64,000 nt of DNA from Sphingomonadales bacterium. Its GTDB lineage: Bacteria > Pseudomonadota > Alphaproteobacteria > Sphingomonadales > Sphingomonadaceae. The position numbers and the translations under genes were made by a program. Location: assembly GCA_027488785.1 (NCBI GenBank), contig JAIYAY010000018.1, positions 62,001-126,000 on the forward strand, read 5' to 3'. Shown in pieces: positions 8,337 to 17,260 of this stretch (the stretch's first letter is position 1; each line of letters begins with the position of its first letter). Under the pieces are notes generated by a model. The model did not search any database and was not told the DNA's origin. It saw only the letters and a program-made list of their open reading frames with translations.

Positions 8337-11120
8337 ATGTTACGACGTGACAACCCCCTTAGCCGGACCTTGAAGCTGTCAGCTGCCTGCCTCGCACTTG
8401 CTGTGCCCAGCATGGCATTCGCACAAGAAGCACCTCAAGGCGAAGACACTTCCGACGCAGAAATTGTTGTGACGGCGCAAGGCCGTAGCCAGGTACTTTC
8501 CGACGTCCCTGTCGCCATTTCTGCTGTTAACGCCGAAACGCTGCAAAACAGCGGCGCGAACGACATTCGCCAACTGAACCAAGTCGCACCATCTTTGCTC
8601 GTCTCCTCAACCGGATCAGAAGCAAATGGCTCAGCCCGTATTCGCGGTATTGGCACCGTAGGCGATAACCCAGGCCTTGAAAGCTCAGTTCCCGTTTTCA
8701 TCGACGGCGTTTACCGTTCGCGTTCGGGCATTGGCCTGAACGAGTTAGGCGAAATTGATCGCGTCGAAGTGCAGCGTGGCCCCCAAGGCACGTTGGGTGG
8801 TCGTAACTCGTCAGCAGGTCTGATCAGCATCTATTCGAAAAAGCCAAGCTTCACCTTTGGTGGCAGCGGCGAGCTGACCTACGGCAATTATGATTTCATG
8901 CGCGCCGCAAGCAGCGTCACTGGCCCAATTTCGGATCAATTGGCATTCCGCGTTGATGGCGTTTACGTGAAGCGCGACGGTTTCTATCGCGATGACCAAA
9001 ATGGCCGCGATATCAACAATCGTGACCGTTACTTCTTGCGCGGACAGTTTCTGTTCCAACCCACCGACGCATTGTCTGTCCGATTGATTGCTGACTACAC
9101 CTTCCGCACGGAAGAATGCTGCGCAGCAACTTATGTCGACCGGACCGTCAATCAATTTATTGGTGACCTAAACACGCCAAGCGCGGTTGGGGTCGCGTCA
9201 ACCGCGACATCAAACAACATCATCAATGTGTTGCGTGACTTGGGTCAGCCATTGGCTGCGTTCAACCAAGGTTTTGGTCGCACGGTTTCGGTTAGCCCGA
9301 ACCGCGAATTCAGCGGTAAAACTAAAGATTATGGTTTCTCTGGTCAGGTTGATTATGACTTTGGCGGTGCAACTTTGACTTCGATTACGGCTTACCGCCA
9401 ATATCGTTCGGGTCAGGCATCCGACACCGATTATGGTGAGGTCGACATTCTGTATCGTGCGCCAAGCGATGACGCCTATCGTCAGTTCCACACCTTCACA
9501 CAGGAACTGCGTTTGCAGGGTGAAGCATTTGGCGGCAAGCTTGATTGGCTAGTCGGCGGCTTCTTCGCGAATGAAAAGCTGACGGTGCGCGATAATCTGC
9601 GCTTCGGCAATCAATATGGCCGCTTTGCAACATGCCGCATCATTTCAGGTGGCGGTTTGGCTGGACTTTATTCGCCTACCAGCCCATTATGCGTAATCCC
9701 TGGTGTTGGCACCGCAACCATCGGTGGCGCTTCGGGTATATCCGCTCCGGATATATTGGCGGCGTTTACGCGGCTTGATAACCTCAACAATCTGGGCACC
9801 ACCAACGACCGTTATTTCCAGAACGGCACGAACTTCGCGGCGTTCACGCACAACATCCTGCACATTACCGATGCGCTCGATCTGACACTTGGCCTTCGCT
9901 ACACTAGCGACAAGAAGAAGTTCAACGCGACCTTCGGCAATGACAACACAGCGTGTACAGCAATCCAAGGCCTTGTGACCGACGATTTAGGCAACCCGCT
10001 CACAACCGCAACGGCACGTGCGCTTGCGGGCTCGTTGATTGGTCTGGCTTGCCAAGGCAACTCGACAGCAGAACTGAACGGCGTCTCGATTAACGACAAG
10101 CGCAGCGAAGATGAATTCACTGGCACCGCGATCCTCTCGTGGAAAGCAACTGACGATCTGCTGGTCTACGGCAGTTTTGCACGTGGCTATAAGGCTGGTG
10201 GTTTCAACCTCGACCGTTCTGCGCTGAAGTCACCAATTGGCACATTTGCAGCATCCGGCGGCGCGCAGGCGTTGACGGGCAGACTCCAATTCGACCCCGA
10301 ACTGGTGGACAGCTATGAACTAGGTGCGAAATTCTCAAACGGTCCATTTGGCCTGAGCGTTTCTGCCTTCCGTTCGGACTTCAGCAATTTCCAGCTGAAT
10401 ACGTTCAACGGCACCGTGTTCCTTGTTCAATCGATCAACGGTTGCGGCACGGATTTGGGTGGTGCTGACCGTGACCAAAACTTGTCGGCAGCCGGAACCA
10501 ACTTCAATGCAGCAGCGGCAACAACGGGTGCCTGTGCGGCAAGCGATGTCGGCTACGGTGTTCGCGCACAAGGCGTCGAGCTTGAAGCATCCTTGGTGCC
10601 CGCACGTAACTTCCGCATGGCTGCAGGTCTGACATATGCAAAAACCAGCTACCGTGACAATCTGGTCGGCAGCAGTACCGGCGCACCACTTGACCCCGCG
10701 CTGCGTAAGTTGCCAGGTGACAATCTGTCGAACGCACCTGAATTCGTTGCCACATCAAGCATCACATGGACGCCGGACATTGGCAGCAACGGCATGAGCG
10801 GTCTGGTGTACATCGACGGTCGTATGACCAGCGATTACAACACAGGTTCCGACCTGTTCCCGCAGAAGGAGCAAGACAGTTTCGCCGTATTCAACGCGCG
10901 TATTGGTCTGCGCGGTCCTGACGAATCCTGGGGCATTGAGCTTTGGGGCCAGAACATCTTCAATCAGGATTATGCTCAGGTCGCCTTTAACTCGCCATTC
11001 CAGGCGGGTGCAACTTCAGCACCATTTGTAGATCCACAATATCCAGGTGGCCGCCAGCTGATGTCCCAGTTCCTTGCCGAACCGCGGACCTATGGCATCA
11101 CATTACGCGGTAAGTTCTAA
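8337..11120 (+). CDS. TonB-dependent outer-membrane receptor
   Basis: A 927-residue outer-membrane receptor. Residues 1-29 are a signal peptide ending SMAFA, followed by the TonB-box-like region DAEIVVTAQGRSQ. The plug domain has VPVAISAVNAETL and RIRGIGTVGDNPGLESSV, then the barrel; the protein ends YGITLRGKF with the terminal Phe needed for Bam-dependent assembly. An ECCAA cysteine pair and other loop cysteines lie in extracellular loops. The subfamily (PRK-type with VFIDGVYRSRSGIGLNEL) is the large sphingomonad group that takes up oligosaccharides, aromatics or plant compounds; the ligand is unknown. ATG 8337 has AGGAGA six bases upstream, so I reject the longer frame from 8277. A strong terminator follows. 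Confidence 0.92.
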   Translation: MLRRDNPLSRTLKLSAACLALAVPSMAFAQEAPQGEDTSDAEIVVTAQGRSQVLSDVPVAISAVNAETLQNSGANDIRQLNQVAPSLLVSSTGSEANGSARIRGIGTVGDNPGLESSVPVFIDGVYRSRSGIGLNELGEIDRVEVQRGPQGTLGGRNSSAGLISIYSKKPSFTFGGSGELTYGNYDFMRAASSVTGPISDQLAFRVDGVYVKRDGFYRDDQNGRDINNRDRYFLRGQFLFQPTDALSVRLIADYTFRTEECCAATYVDRTVNQFIGDLNTPSAVGVASTATSNNIINVLRDLGQPLAAFNQGFGRTVSVSPNREFSGKTKDYGFSGQVDYDFGGATLTSITAYRQYRSGQASDTDYGEVDILYRAPSDDAYRQFHTFTQELRLQGEAFGGKLDWLVGGFFANEKLTVRDNLRFGNQYGRFATCRIISGGGLAGLYSPTSPLCVIPGVGTATIGGASGISAPDILAAFTRLDNLNNLGTTNDRYFQNGTNFAAFTHNILHITDALDLTLGLRYTSDKKKFNATFGNDNTACTAIQGLVTDDLGNPLTTATARALAGSLIGLACQGNSTAELNGVSINDKRSEDEFTGTAILSWKATDDLLVYGSFARGYKAGGFNLDRSALKSPIGTFAASGGAQALTGRLQFDPELVDSYELGAKFSNGPFGLSVSAFRSDFSNFQLNTFNGTVFLVQSINGCGTDLGGADRDQNLSAAGTNFNAAAATTGACAASDVGYGVRAQGVELEASLVPARNFRMAAGLTYAKTSYRDNLVGSSTGAPLDPALRKLPGDNLSNAPEFVATSSITWTPDIGSNGMSGLVYIDGRMTSDYNTGSDLFPQKEQDSFAVFNARIGLRGPDESWGIELWGQNIFNQDYAQVAFNSPFQAGATSAPFVDPQYPGGRQLMSQFLAEPRTYGITLRGKF

Positions 11121-11141
11121 GAACTTAGCTTAGCAAAACAG

Positions 11142-11172
11142 AAAAGGGCTCGCAGCATGCGGGCCCTTTTTT
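11142..11172 (+). terminator. Rho-independent terminator after the TonB receptor
   Basis: AAGGGCTCGC and GCGGGCCCTT form a ten-pair stem (one G-U) around AGCAT, followed by TTTTTTG. It sits about 25 bases after the receptor stop codon. Confidence 0.85.
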
Positions 11173-11230
11173 GTGGTTGAAGAAGCAAAAAATTTTGAAA
11201 TTGACCAATCAATCGTGCCGCAAGCGTTGT

Positions 11231-12610
11231 TTAGCCGCCGAAACCCACGCTCAAGAATCCGGGCAATGGCCCGTTCCAGCCATCATCGCCTGACGTCGCA
11301 GTACCGCTTGACTGATCTGGCTTTGCCATTTCCGCTTTAGGTGCTGGCTTAGCGACCGCTTTCTCACGGAGCGCCTTTGACTCTGGTCCTTTAGTTGAAG
11401 CCTCATAGGCTTCAGACCGCGGTTGCGTTGCCTTACTGGCGGGAGCCTTACGGACGCGTTTTGCAGGCACAAGCTCTTCACCCTCGGCGGGCGCTTCGAT
11501 TTTGCCCAGACGATCGATCTTATTGCCGATTAGCTTTTCAATGCTTTCAATCGCTTCTTCGTCGCCCTTGGTAACAAATGTAAATGCCTTGCCCTTGGCC
11601 CCAGCTCGGCCCGTTCTGCCAATGCGGTGAACATAGTCATCGGGATGCCATGGCGCGTCAAAGTTAAACACGTGACTGACACCCTTAACGTCAAGCCCCC
11701 GCGCAGCTACATCTGATGCCACGAGCAGGTTAATGTCGCCATTCTTGAAGGCTTCTAACTGCTTCTGGCGCGATGCTTGGTCAATATCACCGTGAATTTC
11801 ACCAGACCGAAAGCCGTGGCGTTGAAGACTGGCGTTCAATTCGCGCACCGTCGTCTTACGATTACAGAAGACGATTGCGTTCGACACTTTTTCAGTGCGC
11901 AAAAGGTCGCGCAGAACGTCGCGCTTTTTCATTTGGGTCACGTTGACCAAAAACTGTTCAATGTTGACATTCGCAGTCGCAGGGCGCGCCACTTCGATAT
12001 ATTTCGGGTTGGACAAGAATTTGTCCGCCAGCTTTTTAATCGGTGGCGGCATCGTTGCAGAAAACAATAATGTCTGGCGCGTTGTTGGCAGTTTTGTGCA
12101 GATGTTTTCGATATCTGGAATAAAGCCCATGTCGAGCATCCGGTCCGCCTCGTCGATGACCAACATTTCGCAGCCGGTCAGCAAAATCTTGCCTCGCTCA
12201 AACAAGTCCATCAACCGGCCCGGGGTAGCGATCAAAACATCAACGCCCTTTTCAAGCGCCTTGACCTGATCCCCCATTTGCACGCCACCAATTAGAAGCG
12301 CCATAGACAACTTATGATATTTTCCGTATTTTTCAAAATTCTCAGCTACTTGCGCAGCCAATTCGCGCGTTGGCTCCAATATCAAGCTGCGCGGCATCCG
12401 TGCGCGCGCACGACCATTGGCGAGCACGTCAATCATGGGAAGAACAAAACTTGCGGTCTTGCCAGTCCCCGTTTGTGCAATGGCAATGATGTCGCGCATC
12501 ATTTGGACTTGCGGGATGGCCGCAGCTTGGATCGGGGTCGGCGCGTCATAGCCAGCCTCGTTCAAGGCTCTCAATAACTCGTCAGACAGGCCGATGTCGG
12601 CAAAACGCAT
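11231..12610 (-). CDS. rhlE: DEAD-box ATP-dependent RNA helicase (RhlE type)
   Basis: A 459-residue RNA helicase that unwinds short duplexes in ribosome assembly or mRNA decay. All core motifs are present: Q-motif phenylalanine start (MRFADIGLSDELLRALNEAG) with TPIQ, motif I AQTGTGKT, Ia PTRELAAQ, II DEAD (VIDEADRMLDMGF), III SATMPP, V ASDVAARGLDVKG and VI HRIGRTGRAG. After about residue 375 comes a low-complexity basic tail with Ala, Lys and Pro, ending PGFLSVGFGG, which probably contacts RNA. This architecture is that of RhlE rather than DeaD or RhlB. It is single and convergent with the TonB receptor. Confidence 0.9.
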   Translation of the reverse strand: MRFADIGLSDELLRALNEAGYDAPTPIQAAAIPQVQMMRDIIAIAQTGTGKTASFVLPMIDVLANGRARARMPRSLILEPTRELAAQVAENFEKYGKYHKLSMALLIGGVQMGDQVKALEKGVDVLIATPGRLMDLFERGKILLTGCEMLVIDEADRMLDMGFIPDIENICTKLPTTRQTLLFSATMPPPIKKLADKFLSNPKYIEVARPATANVNIEQFLVNVTQMKKRDVLRDLLRTEKVSNAIVFCNRKTTVRELNASLQRHGFRSGEIHGDIDQASRQKQLEAFKNGDINLLVASDVAARGLDVKGVSHVFNFDAPWHPDDYVHRIGRTGRAGAKGKAFTFVTKGDEEAIESIEKLIGNKIDRLGKIEAPAEGEELVPAKRVRKAPASKATQPRSEAYEASTKGPESKALREKAVAKPAPKAEMAKPDQSSGTATSGDDGWNGPLPGFLSVGFGG

Positions 12611-12726
12611 ATGGTGTTCCGGAAAAAAGATGGCGCAGCGCCACCGGCGACAAATTCACGGGGACGAGCGTGGGCAATGGTCGCTACCGCAAATAAAGTC
12701 AAGATAGATGCCCGCTGGAGCAGGTG

Positions 12727-13230
12727 CTAGCGCGCGATCAGCAACCTGAACTTATCAATGTCGCATTTGGCGCCCGTGCGCGCGTGCAAAATATCCCGAT
12801 TGACGCATAATTTACCGTCATACGACCGTTCCATATAGGCGCCGGCGTAGAATTCGCGGGCGAGGCACCCGTCACCTAGATACGCACGAATGAGAATGCC
12901 GTCCCGCGTCAGCAAATCCAAGCTGCGGTCAGGACCAGGGCGCGAACCACCGAGCCTGTTGACCAACAGGCATTTGCCGATCTTTTTCTCTCTATACTTG
13001 ATATTGCCAACGGACTGTCTTTGGCCGGCCACTGTTGCCGGAACTGAGTTGGGGGCAGGAAATCGAACAATGACACGTTGGTCGACACGGACCTGATGAA
13101 ATTCAGTCTTTAACCCCAACAAGGGCATGAACGAACGATCAACTGCGGCGACGTTGAAGTGCGCCAATGCCTTATCCGACAATGTTGTCCATGCGACTGC
13201 AAAAAGGACGATTACCAATAGTGCGCGCAA
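12727..13230 (-). CDS. Secreted protein of unknown function with conserved cysteines
   Basis: I do not recognise a named family. The 167-residue protein begins with a hydrophobic signal or anchor segment (RALLVIVLFAVAWTTLSDKALA) and has four cysteines, of which those in GDGCLAREFYAG, GKLCVNRD and GAKCDIDKF are in a tail that I believe recurs in other sphingomonad hypothetical proteins. The pattern suggests a disulfide-bonded periplasmic domain. The apparent start is a TTG at 13230 with a weak GGAA upstream; no in-frame ATG offers a better choice. It lies between the rhlE start and a divergent FAD-enzyme gene and is not obviously in an operon. Confidence 0.7.
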   Translation of the reverse strand: MRALLVIVLFAVAWTTLSDKALAHFNVAAVDRSFMPLLGLKTEFHQVRVDQRVIVRFPAPNSVPATVAGQRQSVGNIKYREKKIGKCLLVNRLGGSRPGPDRSLDLLTRDGILIRAYLGDGCLAREFYAGAYMERSYDGKLCVNRDILHARTGAKCDIDKFRLLIAR

Positions 13231-13320
13231 GAAACATTCCGGTATGAAGTTGATGTTCGGATCGCTTTACCCGATAAGGTTGAACCTATCATGAATTGCA
13301 AGCCAAGGCCGTTGCAGACA

Positions 13321-14760
13321 ATGGAAAATACTGTGCCAGATGTAAAGATTTTATCCGAATTTCGTGCCATATTGGGACCGAAGGGCTATTCGGACGAAAT
13401 CGACGTAATCGCGCCTTGGCTGACCGACTGGCGCGGCCGATTTACAGGTTCAGCCCCTGCCCTGCTTTCGCCGGCCAATACGCAGGAAGTGGCTGCAGTG
13501 GTGAAACTAGCGGCCAAACACCGGATTTCGCTGGTTCCCCAAGGCGGCAATAGCGGGATGGTCGCTGGCGCAACGCCGGACACAAGCGGTCAGCAGGTGA
13601 TCCTGTCTTTGCGGCGAATGAACCACATGACCGTTATGGACGCAGAAGATGGCCTGATATGCTGTGATGCGGGGGTTATTCTTCAGAATTTGCATGAGAC
13701 CGCAGCAGCGGTTGGACGCCGCTTTCCGCTTACCTTGGGTGGAAAAGGGTCGGCCACCATCGGCGGGCTCATTTCAACCAATGCCGGCGGAACGCAAGTG
13801 CTCCGCCATGGCACGATGCGGATGCTCGTGGCCGGCCTTGAGGCGGTCTTGCCCGATGGATCCATCTATGACGCGATGGCGCCGTTAAAAAAGGACAATC
13901 GCGGCTATGATCTGAAACATCTTTTGATTGGCGCGGAAGGGACAATTGGTATCGTCACCAAGGCCGTGTTACATACAGTCCCGGCCCTGATAGATCGATG
14001 CGTCGCATGGGCCGGTGTCGACAACCCCGCCCAAGCATATGATTTACTGTTGTTCATGCAACGGCATGGCCGAGAACGCTTGGAAGGCTTCGAAATTCTA
14101 CCACAGCGGGCGTTGGACGCCGTAACAACGCATATCGCAGGGACACGGCCACCGCTGGATACCGCGCATCGCTGGCACGCGCTGATGGAATTTGTGCAGG
14201 ATGACCCGGAACAGATGTCCCCCGTCGAACTTGCGACGCACCTGTTGGAAAAGGCCATGAATGAAAATCTACTCGGCAATGCAACTATTGCGAGCAGCGA
14301 CGCGCAAGCGGAAGCATTCTGGAAAATACGCGATTCCATTGCTGAGGCCGAGCGCGCAGCAGGGCCTGCGCTGCAGCATGATATCAGTGTTCCCGTGTCT
14401 GCGATGGCCCGTTTCATTGAGGATGAATCCCCGGTGATTGAAAGAACCTATCCCGGCACCAAAACGCTGGCCTTTGGACATTTAGGGGACGGCAATATCC
14501 ATTTTCATGTCAAGGCCCCGGACGGAATAGATATGACATCTTGGTATGCCAGCGACGGCAAAGCGATTACGTCGCACGTCTACGACCGCGTGCGCGCGTA
14601 TGGCGGGTCGCTTTCCGCTGAACATGGTATTGGACAGGCAAAAATCGCCGAGTTCGAGCGTCTCTCCGAACCGGCGCGGCTTGCCGCATTGCGGGCCATT
14701 AAAAATGCGCTTGATCCGCTGGGAATTATGAACCCCGGCAAACTTGTTCCGCTTGCGTAA
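13321..14760 (+). CDS. FAD-linked dehydrogenase (D-2-hydroxyglutarate / D-lactate dehydrogenase type)
   Basis: A 479-residue flavoenzyme of the VAO/PCMH fold with the FAD-linked C-terminal domain. FAD-binding segments are VPQGGNSGMVAGATP, LGGKGSATIGGLISTNAGGTQV and IGAEGTIGIVT. The C-terminal domain has the metal-binding LAFGHLGDGNIHFHV and the catalytic ending SAEHGIGQAK. This combination is that of GlcD/DLD/D2HGDH enzymes, which oxidise D-2-hydroxyacids and pass electrons to a flavoprotein or quinone; the lack of GlcE/GlcF neighbours favours a D-2-hydroxyglutarate dehydrogenase-like single-chain enzyme (inference). ATG 13321 and ATG 13291 are both possible starts; neither has a strong binding site. 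Confidence 0.88.
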   Translation: MENTVPDVKILSEFRAILGPKGYSDEIDVIAPWLTDWRGRFTGSAPALLSPANTQEVAAVVKLAAKHRISLVPQGGNSGMVAGATPDTSGQQVILSLRRMNHMTVMDAEDGLICCDAGVILQNLHETAAAVGRRFPLTLGGKGSATIGGLISTNAGGTQVLRHGTMRMLVAGLEAVLPDGSIYDAMAPLKKDNRGYDLKHLLIGAEGTIGIVTKAVLHTVPALIDRCVAWAGVDNPAQAYDLLLFMQRHGRERLEGFEILPQRALDAVTTHIAGTRPPLDTAHRWHALMEFVQDDPEQMSPVELATHLLEKAMNENLLGNATIASSDAQAEAFWKIRDSIAEAERAAGPALQHDISVPVSAMARFIEDESPVIERTYPGTKTLAFGHLGDGNIHFHVKAPDGIDMTSWYASDGKAITSHVYDRVRAYGGSLSAEHGIGQAKIAEFERLSEPARLAALRAIKNALDPLGIMNPGKLVPLA

Positions 14761-14826
14761 ACAAGGCTATCCGCTTAAACGGCGCCTTCAAAATTTTTTT
14801 AATATAATTCAACGATGGAGTTACAT

Positions 14827-15606
14827 ATGGCCACCGCGCCCCAAGCCGCCAACCTCCCGCTATTGTACAACGACCTGGTGCCGTTGAGCAGCAACGATCA
14901 TGCAACGTGGAAGTCACGCATGCTCGAAAATGCCAAATTCCTTGAGGGCCAACATGCCATTCCGTTGACGATTGAAGAATTTGTGCCAGCGTCGCGTACT
15001 TATCCAATCATCTTTTCCGCATCGGAAAACCCAGTGCCGCTCGTCTTGATGGGCATGAATGAAGGCGTAAACACTTTCATGAATGACGAAGGGCATTTTG
15101 AACGCCCCGTTTACATCCCCGCTTATGTCCGGCGCTATCCCTTCCTGTTGGCGAAACTACGTCCGGACACGGATGAATTGTCGTTGTGCTTTGATCCAAC
15201 GTCAGGAGCAGTTGGCGAATTCGAAGAAGGCATGCCTTTGTTTGAAGACGGCACACCAAGCGAGAATACGAAAGCAATTTTGAAGTTCTGCGAAGACTTT
15301 GAAAATGCTGGGGCGCAAACGCACGCTTTTATTGAGGAAATCAAAAAGTTAGACCTACTGATGGACGGTGAAGTGTCCATTCAGCAAGAAGGTCAGGAGC
15401 AGCCCTTCATCTATCGCGGTTTTAAAATGATCGACGAAAACAAATTGCGCGAGCTTCGTGGTGACACGGTTCGCAAGTTGAACCAGAACGGCATCCTTGC
15501 TCTGATCCATGCACATTTATTCTCTTTGCAATTGATGCGGGAAATCTTTGCAGTTCAGGTCGCTCAAGGTAAGGTTCCGCAAGTGACGGAACTGCCTTCG
15601 AATTAA
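14827..15606 (+). CDS. SapC family protein
   Basis: A 259-residue SapC-family protein. The family is named after an S-layer-associated protein of Campylobacter; in sphingomonads and Caulobacterales its members usually sit beside TonB receptors or tryptophan-halogenase-like genes, and the function is not settled. Recognisable segments are LPLLYNDLVPLSSNDHATW near the N-terminus, FPLLL-type RRYPFLLAKL in the middle, LCFDPTSGAVGEFEEGMPLF, and the C-terminal LIHAHLFSLQLMREI. GGAG lies seven bases before ATG 14827, so I prefer it to ATG 14815. No signal peptide or membrane segment is visible. It is alone here, downstream of the FAD enzyme, and is followed by a hairpin. Confidence 0.88.
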   Translation: MATAPQAANLPLLYNDLVPLSSNDHATWKSRMLENAKFLEGQHAIPLTIEEFVPASRTYPIIFSASENPVPLVLMGMNEGVNTFMNDEGHFERPVYIPAYVRRYPFLLAKLRPDTDELSLCFDPTSGAVGEFEEGMPLFEDGTPSENTKAILKFCEDFENAGAQTHAFIEEIKKLDLLMDGEVSIQQEGQEQPFIYRGFKMIDENKLRELRGDTVRKLNQNGILALIHAHLFSLQLMREIFAVQVAQGKVPQVTELPSN

Positions 15607-15621
15607 TCCAAATGAATGCTT

Positions 15622-15661
15622 CATGCCGTCACGCCACCTATTTGGGGGAAGTGACGGCATG
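15622..15661 (+). terminator. Long hairpin after SapC gene
   Basis: CATGCCGTCAC and GTGACGGCATG form a perfect 11-base stem with an 18-base loop, 15 bases after the SapC stop. The downstream run CCTTTAATT is only moderately T-rich. It could act as a terminator for either strand, since the small minus-strand gene ends at 15665. Confidence 0.55.
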
Positions 15662-15664
15662 CCT

Positions 15665-15820
15665 TTAATTCAGCGCATGTGGCCCTGACGCGGGTGTAGC
15701 CAAGGTTTTGCGCAATTCCTCGCAACCATGGGGCGATTGGTCGGCAAACTTCACTTGTTTTTGACGTGTGTCTTGAAACCGTAATGCCAGCACCCCATCC
15801 TTGGCTATGGATGGATTCAT
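15665..15820 (-). CDS. Small conserved-looking protein, 51 residues
   Basis: This open frame encodes 51 residues beginning MNPSIAKDGVLALRFQDTR and ending GPHALN, with no gaps, low-complexity or rare-codon runs. GGGAGG precedes the ATG, although with very short spacing. The frame fills most of the space between SapC and the N-formylglutamate amidohydrolase and runs in the same direction as the latter. The product is soluble, has one cysteine (HGCEEL) and a basic-acidic mix. I do not recognise a family. The coding call rests on codon appearance and position, so it could still be chance. Confidence 0.5.
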   Translation of the reverse strand: MNPSIAKDGVLALRFQDTRQKQVKFADQSPHGCEELRKTLATPASGPHALN

Positions 15821-15876
15821 CCCCTCCCGTTTCCGTCCACTGATGTCTGTAAAGGCATCAACTCCCTGAACCTAGG

Positions 15877-15907
15877 CCACCCCGGAACGATCCGGGGTGG
15901 TATTTTT
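15877..15907 (+). terminator. GC-rich perfect hairpin with T tract
   Basis: CCACCCCGGA and TCCGGGGTGG form a perfect ten-base stem around the loop ACGA, followed by TATTTTT. The T tract lies on the plus-strand side, so it is a textbook terminator for a plus-strand transcript, although the genes on both sides (15665-15820 and 15913-16782) are minus-strand. On the minus strand the same stem could still end the amidohydrolase message. Confidence 0.7.
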
Positions 15908-15912
15908 CACCG

Positions 15913-16782
15913 TCATTCCGCGGCAATTAGGGTGGCGGAACCCAATGCTTCGTCGGCAAGCGCCGACACGAGAGCAGAGATCATAATATTCATGCGGTCA
16001 AAACCAGCCCCAGGATGGCGCAAATCAGGGTCGAGATACAGAGAACGGTCTACTTCCAACTGAATAGCATGGATGTTCGCACGAGGCCGCGCGTGGCGGC
16101 GGAGAATATACGCGCCCGCATAAGGATGGTTCAGCGCGGCATCAAACCCTTGGGCTTGCAACCGCGTCATTAATAGTTCGGCATATCGCGACGCTGCACT
16201 TTTTCCGAAACGGTCACCCACGACAAATTGAGGCGCTGGTCCCGAAGCTGCGCCACGGATCGGCGGCATGCTGTGCAAGTCGAGCAATATAGCTACGCCA
16301 AACCGCCGCCGCATCTGTTCAAGTATATCCGCGACTGCGTCATGATAGGGTCGGTGGAACGACAATATGCGGTGCTGCACCTCATCTAAGGTAAATTGCC
16401 GCTTCCACAATTCACCCTCGCCCGACAATCTTCGGGGCATCAGGCCAAGACCGCCGCGTTGCTTGACCCCCGGTGCAGGATAATCGCTGCGGCGCGCGCC
16501 TTGAACCATTTCCGTGTCAATGTCCTGCTCGTCGCGGTTCAAATCGATCCAAGCCCGCGCGCGGTGCGCCACGATGACAGGATATCCCAACTGGACACAG
16601 TGCCGCGTCAGTACGTCAGCATATCTGTCCTCAAGCCGCAGTAACGCAGCGGGCGGCAACCTTAATGCATCGAACAGCTCCGATGGATAGTCACGTCCGG
16701 CATGCGGCACAGACAGCAGCACAGGCACGGAGGGTGTTTCCGTGCTCCATTTTGCGAATCCATCTATATCCGTAGGCGCCAT
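15913..16782 (-). CDS. N-formylglutamate amidohydrolase
   Basis: A 289-residue zinc-dependent enzyme that releases formate from N-formyl-L-glutamate, the last step of the five-step histidine breakdown route, or that acts on related N-formyl amino acids. Family landmarks are LLSVPHAGRDYPSEL near residue 25, the charged ARAWIDLNRDEQDID segment, the metal-binding LLDLHSMPP and the C-terminal IQLEVDRSLYLD. The other hut genes are not in the window, so the cellular role is inferred. It is divergent from the tRNA-Val gene, with a 51-codon gene downstream on the same strand. Confidence 0.88.
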   Translation of the reverse strand: MAPTDIDGFAKWSTETPSVPVLLSVPHAGRDYPSELFDALRLPPAALLRLEDRYADVLTRHCVQLGYPVIVAHRARAWIDLNRDEQDIDTEMVQGARRSDYPAPGVKQRGGLGLMPRRLSGEGELWKRQFTLDEVQHRILSFHRPYHDAVADILEQMRRRFGVAILLDLHSMPPIRGAASGPAPQFVVGDRFGKSAASRYAELLMTRLQAQGFDAALNHPYAGAYILRRHARPRANIHAIQLEVDRSLYLDPDLRHPGAGFDRMNIMISALVSALADEALGSATLIAAE

Positions 16783-17086
16783 GCTTCCCCTGCGTTGCTT
16801 TTATGCATGATTGGCAGATTCTCAGCAAAATGGGAAAAAATAAAATATTCCGATTATGCAACGGCCGCAGCGCAGCAACTGCGCTGCCTTGGAATGCGTT
16901 TGTGCTGGCTATAATCCCAACTTCGCGTGCGGAAGGGGCACAAGCCATGCGCAAAAATCCTGTCCAAACCTCTGCATCTCAAGGATCCTATTGTGAAAGT
17001 CGAACGCCTGTGTGCAAGGGAAAGTTTCGGTGAACTGAAATAGGCTTGAATGATAGGGCAAGCCCAGCTAGAGGCTGCCGCAGAGT
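16783..17086. other. Intergenic stretch upstream of tRNA-Val
   Basis: About 300 bases with no convincing gene. A perfect hairpin GCAGCGCAG-CAA-CTGCGCTGC lies at 16867-16887 with no T tract. The left part must hold the amidohydrolase promoter and the right part the tRNA promoter. Reading frames here run across the tRNA and are not credible. Confidence 0.6.
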
Positions 17087-17161
17087 GGGCGTATAGCTCA
17101 GTGGTAGAGCACTGTGTTGACATCGCAGGGGTCGCAAGTTCAATCCTTGCTACGCCCACCA
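17087..17161 (+). tRNA. tRNA-Val (anticodon GAC)
   Basis: The cloverleaf is complete: acceptor GGGCGTA pairs with TACGCCC, D arm GCTC-AGTGGTA-GAGC, anticodon stem CTGTG/CGCAG around the loop TTGACAT (anticodon GAC), T arm GCAAG-TTCAATC-CTTGC, discriminator A and an encoded CCA. GAC decodes GUC and GUU valine codons. Confidence 0.95.
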
Positions 17162-17168
17162 TAATTTC

Positions 17169-17252
17169 CTTAGCGATGTCCTCCTTCGAAATCGACTGAA
17201 GCTTAACCACGGCAATAGCTGCGGCTTGCGGCATTGATGTTCCATCGCTAAG
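17169..17252. repeat. Ten-base inverted repeat between tRNA-Val and thioesterase gene
   Basis: CTTAGCGATG at 17169-17178 is repeated in reverse complement as CATCGCTAAG at 17243-17252, with 64 bases between. A partial third copy, CTTAGCATCGCT, lies at 17266-17277 inside the next gene. The purpose is unknown; it may be a folded leader or a protein site. Confidence 0.45.
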
Positions 17253-17260
17253 CCCATGGC

